From DATLFQ01 sp035540915 (GTDB lineage: Bacteria > Actinomycetota > Acidimicrobiia > Acidimicrobiales > GCA-2861595): DNA of 5,985 nt. The stretch spans positions 1 to 5,985 of the forward strand of contig DATLFQ010000219.1 of NCBI GenBank assembly GCA_035540915.1, in the 5' to 3' direction. Both the position numbers and the translations under genes were made by a program. Every line of letters starts with the position of its first letter. Positions within the stretch are counted from its first letter, which is position 1. Below are positions 1 through 5,985 of the stretch, piece by piece. The notes below the pieces were generated by a model, which was not told where the DNA came from, made no database searches, and saw only the letters and a program-made list of their open reading frames with translations.

Positions 1-87
1 GTCCCGACCGGTTCGATTGGAGCAGCGCCATCTCCTGCCCGGAGGCGCCCGGGGCGGAAGTGATACGCGTCGCCGTTGCCGGCCGCG
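1..87. other. Region downstream of the acyltransferase gene, no convincing feature
   Basis: After the acyltransferase TAG no intrinsic terminator is visible: the only hairpins are short (CTCC 32-35 with GGAG 41-44) and have no T-tract. A minus-strand ATG at 31-29 could open a further gene running off the left edge, but only ten codons are visible and its GGAG directly abuts the ATG, which is too close for normal initiation. Confidence 0.4.
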
Positions 88-978
88 CTACTCCGGCGGC
101 CAGCGCCGGTCGGTGCCCCGGCGCCGCCGGCCTTCGCCCAGCTCCCACGACCGCCGCCAGGCGCCGGCGGGCGGCCCGGTCAGTGCGGGTGTGGTGCCTG
201 CCGCCGATCGGCGTCGCGCCTCCCAGAACCCGCACCGGGACTCGTCGGCCAGGACTGCGATCTGGCGCTCGATGCGGGCGGCGAACTCGCGCGCCCCCTC
301 GGCCGCGTCGGGCCGGAGCGGGCTGCCGAAGGTGACGGTGGTGGTCGACGGGCGCAGGCCGCGGCCGCCCTTCTTCAGCACCCGCCGGGTCCCCTCGATG
401 TGGACGGGCACCACCGGCACGTTGTTGCGGACGGCGAGGTAGGCGGTGCCGGCCTCGTGGGACCGGGCCCAGCCGTCGGGGCTGCGGCCGCCCTCGGGGA
501 AGATGAGCAGGCTCCAGCCGTCGTCCAGCAGGTCGGCGGCCAGCCGGGTCGACTGGGGGCTGGCCCGGCGCCGCTCGACGGGGATGGCGTTGATGGACAG
601 GGCGTGGAACGCCCCCTTCCACCGCTTGTCGAAGAAGTAGTCGGCCGCCGCAGCGACTGCGATCCGGTGGCGGAAGCGGTCGGGCAGGGCGGTGAGCAGC
701 AATGGCGTGTCGACGTGGCTGGCGTGGTTGGCGGCGAAGATGGCCGGGGCCGCCATGGCCGACAACCGGTCCAGGCCGTCGATGGTCGGCGACGCCACCG
801 CGTGGACCAACGGCCGGGTCACCGCCTCCAGGACGGCGGCCCGGGCCAGCCGGGCCGGGTAGCGGCGGGCCCAGTCGGTGCGGAAGTCGACGCCGGTGCG
901 CCGCGGCGCCGCCGGGCGCGGCACGCCCGCCGGCCACGACGGCGCCGTGAACGGGAAGCGGGCCCGGAGCAGCTTCAC
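88..978 (-). CDS. PlsC-type 1-acyl-sn-glycerol-3-phosphate acyltransferase-like protein
   Basis: 296 residues. Members move an acyl group from acyl-CoA or acyl-ACP to glycerol-3-phosphate derivatives or other hydroxyl acceptors, usually at the inner membrane face. Motifs appear in the expected order: block I NHASHVD with His85-x4-Asp90; block II around INAIPVERR (129-137); block III FPEGGRS (160-166); block IV VPVVPVHIEGT (187-197). No clear transmembrane helix precedes block I, so the protein is probably peripheral. The start is GTG at 978-976, overlapping the larA-like TGA by GTGA; no Shine-Dalgarno sequence is obvious, which suggests translation by coupling to the upstream gene. Stop is TAG. 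The C-terminal ~35 residues are Arg-rich and look unconserved. The acceptor is unknown; the neighbours suggest a non-standard hydroxylated lipid or hydroxy acid rather than ordinary phosphatidic acid synthesis, but that is inference. Confidence 0.9.
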   Translation of the reverse strand: MKLLRARFPFTAPSWPAGVPRPAAPRRTGVDFRTDWARRYPARLARAAVLEAVTRPLVHAVASPTIDGLDRLSAMAAPAIFAANHASHVDTPLLLTALPDRFRHRIAVAAAADYFFDKRWKGAFHALSINAIPVERRRASPQSTRLAADLLDDGWSLLIFPEGGRSPDGWARSHEAGTAYLAVRNNVPVVPVHIEGTRRVLKKGGRGLRPSTTTVTFGSPLRPDAAEGAREFAARIERQIAVLADESRCGFWEARRRSAAGTTPALTGPPAGAWRRSWELGEGRRRRGTDRRWPPE

Positions 979-2564
979 GTCACGTCCGCGATCAGAAGCG
1001 GCGGCGAGTGCAGGTGGGTGATGGAGGGGTCCCGCCCGACGACGTCGGAGGCCATCTCCAGGGCGTCGTTCAGCGTCGACGCCGGCTTGAAGCCCAGGCG
1101 CCGCACCGCCCGGGGGTCGCCGCCGACGACGATGACGGCGCCCAGGTGCTGCAACGCGTGGGCGCACCAGTACCACATGTAGAAGGCGTGGACGCCGTGG
1201 TAGGCGTAGCTCGTCCGGTAGAGATGGACGTACCAGGGGTCGGTGGCGAACGCCTCCTCGTACTTGGCCTCCATGACCACCGGGTCGGTGGTCTCGGCCA
1301 GCACCTGCTCGAAGAAGTCGATGTAGCTGGGGTGATGGACCGGATGGAAGGCCCACGGCGTGGGATGGTGGACGATCAGCACGCCGCCCTCGCGCACCAG
1401 GGGCCGGCCCCGGTAGAGGTTGAAGAAGTACCCGAGGCTGCCGCAGGCCACCAGGATCGGGTTCATGATCGAGTTGACGTTGTAGGGGCCGACGAACGGC
1501 ACGCCCATGGTCAGCACGTCGGTCTGGCCCTTGACCTCGACTAGCTGCTGGCGGTGCACGTGGGCCAGGGTCACGTCGTGCACGGCCTCCACCTCGCCGG
1601 CCTGCACGCTGGTCATGGCGTGGGGCGCCTTGATGGACCCGAAGATGGAGCGGCGCAGCTTGGCCGGCGTGCGGTCGAGCGCCGAGCTGACGGCCACGTA
1701 GGAGGCCCGGTCCCGGGCGGTCCACTCCCACTCCCGGCGGGACAGGAAGGCGAACTGGTCCGGGAAGGTGTTGGTGTTGAGGGTCGTCTCGATCTGGAAC
1801 AGCTTCACGCCGGCGGCCGCGATGTGGCGGCCGATCCGCCAGGCGCTGGAATGGAGCGCCGAGTGGTGGCGGTCCATGAGCGAACGGGTGTTCTGCAGCG
1901 TACGGGCGTTGTGGTGGTGACGCAGCGAGCGGTACGACGAGATGCCGGTGGCCAGGCTCTTGTGGCCGCCGTCCATGGCCACCAGGTTGATGTTGACGTA
2001 GACGACCAGGTCGCTGGTCGCGGCGCGCTTGGAGATCTCGACGTCCTCGCCCTGGTCGGTGGTCCCCAGGTGCACCACGCCGTCGGGGTCCTCGGCGTCG
2101 AACTGGGTCAGGCGGCCCGAGGGGGCGAAGGCGTCGTACACCCGGTCGCCCAGCGCGTGGCGCAGCTCGGCCTCGGTCATGCGCCGGTGGAGGCCGAGGG
2201 CCGCGATGAGCACGACGTCGTCGACGCCCGCCGCGGCGGCAATGTCCAGCACCGCCTCGATGACCCGCTGGCGGTTGTCGGGCCGCCGCATGGGGGGCAG
2301 CGGCAGCGACAGGTCGTCGAACACGATGGTCAGGCGCATGCCGGCCGACAGCAGCGACGGCAGCGGCTGGCTGTCGCCCAGCGGGTTCAGCAGGGCGTGG
2401 CGGATGGCGCCGTCAGGGTCGTCCAGCGGGGCCAGCGGCTCGGGTGGGTAGACGACCCGGCTGCGGTCGGCGGGCAGGCGCTCCAGCCGGAACTGCTCGC
2501 CGTGCCAGAACAGCAGCGGGGGAGTGGACTTGTCGACGTCGAGGACGAACCCGGGGCGGGGCAT
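975..2564 (-). CDS. Divergent LarA-superfamily (DUF2088, nickel-pincer racemase-like) protein
   Basis: 529 residues, longer than lactate racemase LarA (about 425). Known LarA uses a Lys-tethered nickel-pincer nucleotide to invert alpha-hydroxy acids by hydride transfer. The match covers the N-terminal domain: GLHRRMTEAEL places His126 where LarA has catalytic His108; GGHK puts Lys202 at the cofactor-tether Lys184; HHHN puts His218 at the nickel ligand His200. Spacings 126-202-218 (76 and 16) equal those I recall for LarA. By the same spacing LarA's second catalytic His174 falls at Ile192, within VNINLVAMD, and the DDxTRPxP signature reads DDLSLPLP (83-90), so Arg75 seems lost. The C-terminal half is unusual, with YNVNSIMNP (361-369) and a His- and aromatic-rich stretch (about 451-469). 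ATG is the only upstream start possible, since the preceding codon is TAG. No larB, larC or larE lies in the window. Family membership is firm; the reaction is open. Confidence 0.85.
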   Translation of the reverse strand: MPRPGFVLDVDKSTPPLLFWHGEQFRLERLPADRSRVVYPPEPLAPLDDPDGAIRHALLNPLGDSQPLPSLLSAGMRLTIVFDDLSLPLPPMRRPDNRQRVIEAVLDIAAAAGVDDVVLIAALGLHRRMTEAELRHALGDRVYDAFAPSGRLTQFDAEDPDGVVHLGTTDQGEDVEISKRAATSDLVVYVNINLVAMDGGHKSLATGISSYRSLRHHHNARTLQNTRSLMDRHHSALHSSAWRIGRHIAAAGVKLFQIETTLNTNTFPDQFAFLSRREWEWTARDRASYVAVSSALDRTPAKLRRSIFGSIKAPHAMTSVQAGEVEAVHDVTLAHVHRQQLVEVKGQTDVLTMGVPFVGPYNVNSIMNPILVACGSLGYFFNLYRGRPLVREGGVLIVHHPTPWAFHPVHHPSYIDFFEQVLAETTDPVVMEAKYEEAFATDPWYVHLYRTSYAYHGVHAFYMWYWCAHALQHLGAVIVVGGDPRAVRRLGFKPASTLNDALEMASDVVGRDPSITHLHSPPLLIADVT

Positions 2565-2593
2565 CTAGGTGGCGGCTCCCGAACGGGCCACCT
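2565..2593 (-). promoter_or_regulatory. Potential hairpin enclosing the larA-like ribosome binding site
   Basis: On the minus strand AGGTGGC (2593-2587) can pair with GCCACCT (2573-2567), leaving a 13-nt loop that contains GGGAG (2580-2576), the only Shine-Dalgarno-like sequence before the ATG at 2564. GGGAG is 11 nt from the ATG, somewhat far; closing the stem would bring it nearer but could also hide it. A third copy of the sequence, at the dehydrogenase stop (2691-2683), could compete for the same arm. Complementarity is seen directly; function is inferred. Confidence 0.4.
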
Positions 2594-2687
2594 GCGGCGC
2601 GCGGCCGGCAGCGGCGGGGCGGACGTGTCTGTCAGGCCGGCCCATCGGGCGCTCGGACGGGCGTGGAAGTCGTTCGGCAGCAGCCAC
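2565..2687 (-). CDS. Possible 40-codon leader or coupling ORF filling the dehydrogenase-larA-like gap
   Basis: The gap is 123 bp, an exact multiple of three, and open throughout. GTG follows directly after the dehydrogenase TAG, and the frame ends in a TAG directly before the ATG of the larA-like gene. AAAGGA (2700-2695 on the minus strand) lies 7 nt before the GTG, which is good Shine-Dalgarno spacing. The peptide would be rich in Arg, Pro and Ala, as expected of untranslated high-GC sequence, and I recognise no motif. It could be a real leader peptide whose translation passes ribosomes to the next start, or a chance frame. With this base composition, 40 codons without a stop is not rare, so confidence is low. 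Confidence 0.25.
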   Translation of the reverse strand: MAAAERLPRPSERPMGRPDRHVRPAAAGRAPQVARSGAAT

Positions 2688-3809
2688 CTAGCGTTCCTTT
2701 CCGGGGGCGAAGGCCACCTTCACCGAGTCGCGGCGGCCGGCGGCCGCCGCGTGGTCGAGGGCGTGGTGGAAGCGCTCCAGCGGGTAGCGGGCCGACACCA
2801 GGCGGCCGAGGTCGGCCGCCGCCACCAGGCCGAAGGCGGCCTCGAAGTCGGCCCGCGTATAGGCGTAGGCGCCGCGCAGGTTGACCTCGCGCTGCCACAG
2901 CGGCGTGAGGTCGACCAGCGTCGGGCCGGGCATGCCGACCATGACGATGGTCCCGCCCGGGGCGGCGACCCGCAGGGCCTGGGCCAGCGAGGCGGCGCTG
3001 CCCACGCAGTCGAACACCGTCGCCACGCCGCCGGTGAGCTGGCGGCCGGCGGCCAGCGACCGCGTGGCCCGGCGCAGCACACGCTCCAGCTCCTCGGGGC
3101 GGCACACCTCGTCGGCGCCCAACTCGGCGACCAGCCGGCGCTGGTGAGGATGCTTGGCCGCGGCGACGAGGTGGCCGGGCGGCGTGGCCGACCGGCGCAG
3201 GGCGGCGACCGTCAGGAGCCCCAGCGTGCCGGCGCCGATGACGGCCGTGATCTGGGCCGGTGGTCCCTGGGCGGCGGCGTGGGTGGCGCAGGCGGCCGGC
3301 TCCACCATGACGGCGGCCTCGTCGGACATGTCCTCGGGGACGAGGTGGAGCTGGCTGTCGTGGGCCACCATGGCCTCCGACCACCCGCCGCCGGTGTCGG
3401 TGCAGTAGCCGGTCTGCAGGCCCGGCTCCAGGTCGCCGAAGGCCACCCGCTCGCACAGGTTGGTCCGCCCGGCGGCGCACATGTCGCACGCCGGCCGCAC
3501 GGCCCGGGTGGCGCACTTCAGCACCGGCTCGACCACCACCCGCCGCCCGTCGTCGAGGGTGCCCACCACCTCGTGGCCGGGCACGAACGGGAAGCTGACG
3601 ATCGGCTCGAACCACCGGCTGCTCTTGCCGTCGACCGTCGCCAGGTCGGAGCCGCAGATGCCGGCTAGCCGGGGTCGGACCCGGTGCCACCCCGGCCCGG
3701 GCAGCGCCGGCTCCTCCATGGTCGCGTCCAGCCGCAACGGCGCCAACCGGCTGCTGACCCGTGCCGCCGCGAATCGCGCCAGCGACCGCTCCACCACCAG
3801 CGCCCTCAC
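2688..3809 (-). CDS. Zinc-dependent medium-chain alcohol/polyol dehydrogenase (MDR superfamily)
   Basis: 373 residues. It should oxidise a secondary or primary alcohol, or reduce the matching carbonyl, with NAD(P). Catalytic-zinc ligands are visible as Cys52 in GICGSD and His79-Glu80 in GHEVVG; Glu170 in the VEP motif matches the conserved Glu of sorbitol/threonine dehydrogenase-like enzymes. The structural-zinc lobe has Cys99, Cys108, Cys111 and Cys119, spaced C-x8-C-x2-C-x7-C instead of the usual C-x2-C-x2-C-x7-C. The cofactor motif is GAGTLG at 192-197. At the end of the second Rossmann strand, where NAD enzymes carry Asp, there is Ala218 followed by Lys219, His220, His222 and Arg224, which hints at NADP(H). 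The GTG start is set by the GTGA overlap with the SDR-HAD stop and by the RBS 5 nt upstream; the open frame continues upstream, but only inside the other gene. Stop is TAG. Length is normal for the family. Substrate is not deducible. Confidence 0.92.
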   Translation of the reverse strand: MRALVVERSLARFAAARVSSRLAPLRLDATMEEPALPGPGWHRVRPRLAGICGSDLATVDGKSSRWFEPIVSFPFVPGHEVVGTLDDGRRVVVEPVLKCATRAVRPACDMCAAGRTNLCERVAFGDLEPGLQTGYCTDTGGGWSEAMVAHDSQLHLVPEDMSDEAAVMVEPAACATHAAAQGPPAQITAVIGAGTLGLLTVAALRRSATPPGHLVAAAKHPHQRRLVAELGADEVCRPEELERVLRRATRSLAAGRQLTGGVATVFDCVGSAASLAQALRVAAPGGTIVMVGMPGPTLVDLTPLWQREVNLRGAYAYTRADFEAAFGLVAAADLGRLVSARYPLERFHHALDHAAAAGRRDSVKVAFAPGKER

Positions 3810-5985
3810 CCCAACCCCTCTTTCGAGTGAACAGCTGGCCGTTCCGGCGCGCTGTTCACTCGGGTGCGCGAGCGCGCCGGCAGGAGGGGGCCGATCGGGA
3901 GCAGGGGGCGGGCCACGCCGGGGGACCGGGACCACTGCTCGACGTGCCAGCCGCGCTTGCGGGCGATGGTGGCCAGCTTGGCCTCCGGGTTGACGGCGAC
4001 GGGATGGCCGACTGCCTCCAGCATGGGGAGGTCCGACGCCGAGTCGGCGTAGGCGACCGACTCGGACATCTGCAGGCCGTGGTCGGCGGCCCACGACTCG
4101 ATGACCAGGGCCCGGGCCTCGCCCGTGGGCGGGGCGTCGATCAGTTCCCCCGTGAACCGCCCGTCCTTGACGCCCAGGTGGGCGCATATGACGTCGTCGA
4201 ACAGGGGCCTCAGTGGCTCGATCACGAAGTCGAGGGCACCGGTGATGAGCAGCGTGCGGGTGCCGGCCCGGCGGTGCTCGCGGACCCGGCGGATGCCGGC
4301 CGGGAACGACTTGGTGAGCAGCAGGTAGCTGAACAGCTCCCAGGCGTCGGCCCTGACCCGCTCGACGGGAGCGTCCTCGTAGCGCCGGTAGAAGTGGCGC
4401 AGGAAGTCGCCCCTGTCCTTGCGGTCGAGCGACCACATGGAAGGAGCGGCCCTGAGCATGCGGGTCACGAACCGCACCCGCTCCTCGTCGTCCATGCGCC
4501 GGCTGGCCAGCCAGGAGTAGGACTCGACCACGTTGGAGGCGATCAGCGTGTTCTCGAGGTCGAAGGCCGCGAAGTGGCGTTCTCCGGAGAGGACCGACTT
4601 GCGGGCCCTGTCCTCCCGAGACGGCCCTTCCCGGCGCCCTCCGGTCGTGCGGGCCCGGGCCTGGCGCACCACCGTGGGCATGTGGACGGTGAGGATGTAC
4701 TCGGTCCAGTCCATGACCTCGGTGTCGAACCCGAAGGCCTCCTGGTCCTCGGGCCCGAGCGACTCCCACAGCGCACGGAGCCGGGCGTCGTCGAAGATGG
4801 CCTCGGTCTCCGCGTAGGCCCCGTAGAGCTTCACGTAGTCGAGGGCGCGCTGGGCCTGGATGCGCTTCTCCTCGACCTTGCCGCTGATCTCGGCCTTCTC
4901 GCCCCGGATGGGCAGGGCGCCCACGGCCTTCTCGGCCCCCTTGAGCAGGGTGATGCCCCGCACGAGCTGGCGCTGCACCCGGCCCCGGCCCCCGAACGAC
5001 CACGGGGCTACCACGATGGGCTGGCCCTCGTTGTCGTAGATGGGGTGCTCGCCGTAGTACTCCCGCACGGTGTCGACCAGGTGGTCGTAGCGCAGGGGGT
5101 TCCGGGCGCCCGTCGAGGCGTGGAAGACGGCCGGTCGAGCCGGCGGGCCCTGGGCGGCCACAGCCAGGATGGAGGCCACGACCAGGTCGACGGGTATCAC
5201 GTCGACGACGCTCTCGGGGATGCCCGGGAACTCCTTGAGCAGGCCCCGGCCGTAGGAGATGATGATGGGCTCGGCCATGCGAAAGCCCCGGATCCACCCA
5301 GGATGGGGCTCGGCCAGGGCCGACTCGATGATCGAGGGCCGCAGGATGGTCAGGGGGACGTCGCCGCACACCTCGAGGGCGGCCCTTTCGGCCAGCGCCT
5401 TGGTGTAGGCGTAGGCGTCGGGCCAGCCCAGGGCCTTGGCCCGTGCCCGGCCGGCCTCGACCAGGAAGTCCGACACCCACTGCTCGCGCAGCCGCTCGCC
5501 CTTGGCCGCCAGCAGGGGCGGGCCGGCTGCCCCCAGTTCGTGGCGGGCCTCCTTGGCGAACCGTTCGAGCAGCTCGGGACGCCGGCTCTCGGCCTCGGCG
5601 TCCCCCCGGGCCCGGCGGATGGCCTCGACCTCGGCCTGCCAGGACACCTCGGTCGAGAACGGGGTCTCGGTCAGCGGGGCCTCGGGCGCCCGGCCCCGGC
5701 GGTTGCCGGCCACGTAGGCGGTGGACACGGAGATGAAATGGGGCGTGGCCCCGGCCGCCCGGACCAGGTCGATGACCCGCTTGGGGCCCAGCAGGTTGGT
5801 CTCCATGGCCTTGTCGATGGGGGCGTCGAAGCTCACCAGGGCGGCCGAGTGGATGATCGTCTGGCAGCCGGCGATCAGCGCCGCGCCCTCGGCGTCGACG
5901 GCCAGCCCGTCGACGGACACGTCGCCCCCGACCACGTGAACGCGGCTCTCGACCTCGGCGTCGAAGCGGTCGCCCCACTCCCGCT
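3806..5985 (-). CDS. Fatty acyl-CoA reductase-like SDR fused to HAD-IB phosphatase-like domain (N-terminus outside window)
   Basis: The frame stays open to the right edge, so the start and the TGxxGF Rossmann motif are missing; 725 residues are visible. The first ~480 residues look like an extended SDR of the fatty acyl-CoA reductase/male-sterility type (NAD_binding_4): the SVSTAYVAGN segment near 5702-5731 supplies the catalytic Ser, and YAYTK (5413-5399) is the YxxxK active site. About 100 residues separate the two and look helical and charged. A linker rich in Arg and Gly leads to a HAD-IB domain: motif I is FDLENTL (4564-4544), motif II is LLITGALDF (about 4250-4225), motif IV is YADSASDLPML (about 4048-4022). 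Such SDRs reduce acyl thioesters or similar carbonyls with NAD(P)H; HAD-IB proteins usually cleave phosphate esters. Motif I has Glu where the general acid/base Asp is expected, and the motif III Lys appears to be Arg (GEAR). It is the first visible gene of the operon and overlaps the dehydrogenase by 4 bp. Domain assignment is confident; substrate is unknown. Confidence 0.9.
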   Translation of the reverse strand, partial: REWGDRFDAEVESRVHVVGGDVSVDGLAVDAEGAALIAGCQTIIHSAALVSFDAPIDKAMETNLLGPKRVIDLVRAAGATPHFISVSTAYVAGNRRGRAPEAPLTETPFSTEVSWQAEVEAIRRARGDAEAESRRPELLERFAKEARHELGAAGPPLLAAKGERLREQWVSDFLVEAGRARAKALGWPDAYAYTKALAERAALEVCGDVPLTILRPSIIESALAEPHPGWIRGFRMAEPIIISYGRGLLKEFPGIPESVVDVIPVDLVVASILAVAAQGPPARPAVFHASTGARNPLRYDHLVDTVREYYGEHPIYDNEGQPIVVAPWSFGGRGRVQRQLVRGITLLKGAEKAVGALPIRGEKAEISGKVEEKRIQAQRALDYVKLYGAYAETEAIFDDARLRALWESLGPEDQEAFGFDTEVMDWTEYILTVHMPTVVRQARARTTGGRREGPSREDRARKSVLSGERHFAAFDLENTLIASNVVESYSWLASRRMDDEERVRFVTRMLRAAPSMWSLDRKDRGDFLRHFYRRYEDAPVERVRADAWELFSYLLLTKSFPAGIRRVREHRRAGTRTLLITGALDFVIEPLRPLFDDVICAHLGVKDGRFTGELIDAPPTGEARALVIESWAADHGLQMSESVAYADSASDLPMLEAVGHPVAVNPEAKLATIARKRGWHVEQWSRSPGVARPLLPIGPLLPARSRTRVNSAPERPAVHSKEGLG
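3815..3820 (-). promoter_or_regulatory. Ribosome binding site of the dehydrogenase gene
   Basis: GAGGGG on the minus strand stands 5 nt before the GTG at 3809-3807. It supports this GTG as the start although it overlaps the end of the upstream gene. Confidence 0.6.
3824..3862. repeat. Perfect 12-bp inverted repeat before the dehydrogenase RBS
   Basis: CGAGTGAACAGC at 3824-3835 is the exact reverse complement of GCTGTTCACTCG at 3851-3862, with a 15-bp spacer that can add a 3-bp GCC/GGC stem (3838-3840 with 3846-3848). It lies inside the last codons of the SDR-HAD gene and ends one base before the AAAGAGGGG ribosome binding region of the next gene. In the mRNA it would form a strong hairpin. 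No U-tract follows on the minus strand, so it is not a standard intrinsic terminator. It may be an RNA element (translation control, processing, or mRNA protection) or a protein-binding palindrome. The repeat itself is certain; its role is inference. Confidence 0.65.

Noticed and set aside
1..31. tRNA-like GGTTCGAT segment near the left edge
   Set aside because: The bases flanking the putative T-loop cannot form the five-pair T-stem, and no acceptor or anticodon arm is visible.
1..31. Start of another minus-strand gene at the ATG 31-29
   Set aside because: Only ten codons are visible, GGAG touches the ATG with no spacing, and the residues match nothing I recognise. Possible, but not supportable from this window.
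88..1731. Acyltransferase frame extended upstream to 547 residues
   Set aside because: The extra N-terminal part is the larA-like gene read in another frame. The GTGA overlap at 978-975 gives a normal family length.
2635..2655. GCCC/GGGC hairpin in the gap as a terminator after the dehydrogenase
   Set aside because: The stem is only 4 bp, no T-tract follows on the minus strand, and such short pairings are common at this GC content.
1554..3668. 704-codon open frame on the plus strand
   Set aside because: It lies opposite the larA-like and dehydrogenase genes, its product is a low-complexity Gly/Arg/Val/His-rich string with no domain motif, and it crosses the intergenic gap. Long antisense frames are expected in DNA with G/C at third codon positions.
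2688..5978. Dehydrogenase frame extended upstream to a 1096-residue protein
   Set aside because: The part upstream of 3809 is an Arg/Gly/Pro-rich out-of-frame reading of the SDR-HAD gene. All dehydrogenase motifs follow the GTG at 3809, which has its own RBS.
1..5985. CRISPR arrays, insertion sequences, direct-repeat arrays, rRNA or other RNA genes
   Set aside because: No regularly spaced repeats, transposase-like reading frames, terminal inverted repeats or structural RNA signatures were found; the window is almost fully occupied by the protein genes described.

Overview
The window is about 70% G+C and carries one co-directional block of genes, all on the minus strand, so transcription runs from the right edge to the left. 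Start codons are often GTG, third codon positions are almost always G or C, and genes overlap by 4 bp. Together with the protein families this suggests a high-GC actinobacterium, perhaps of the Acidimicrobiia type. That lineage guess is inference from style, not from a marker gene.

Layout in transcription order: (1) positions 5985-3806, a long protein cut at its N-terminus by the window edge, joining a fatty acyl-CoA reductase-like SDR domain to a HAD-IB phosphatase-like domain; (2) 3809-2688, a zinc-dependent medium-chain dehydrogenase whose GTG start overlaps the previous stop by 4 bp (GTGA); (3) a 123-bp gap, 2687-2565, that is itself one open 40-codon frame with a good ribosome binding site, ending directly against the next ATG; (4) 2564-975, a divergent member of the LarA (nickel-pincer lactate racemase, DUF2088) superfamily; (5) 978-88, a PlsC-type acyltransferase, again joined by a GTGA overlap. 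The last 87 bases hold nothing convincing.

The compact spacing argues for one operon. The families hint at lipid or hydroxy-acid chemistry: a thioester/aldehyde-type reductase, an alcohol/polyol dehydrogenase, an enzyme that in known relatives inverts an alpha-hydroxy carbon, and an acyl transfer step. I know of no named pathway with this combination, and the LarA-like protein has lost residues that matter in the characterised racemase. It is therefore the best candidate for new biochemistry here.

Two regulatory-looking structures stand out. A perfect 12-bp inverted repeat sits directly upstream of the dehydrogenase ribosome binding site. In the gap before the larA-like gene, a 7-9 bp sequence occurs three times (one copy as the complement of the other two), so that two mutually exclusive hairpins could form around the start codon.
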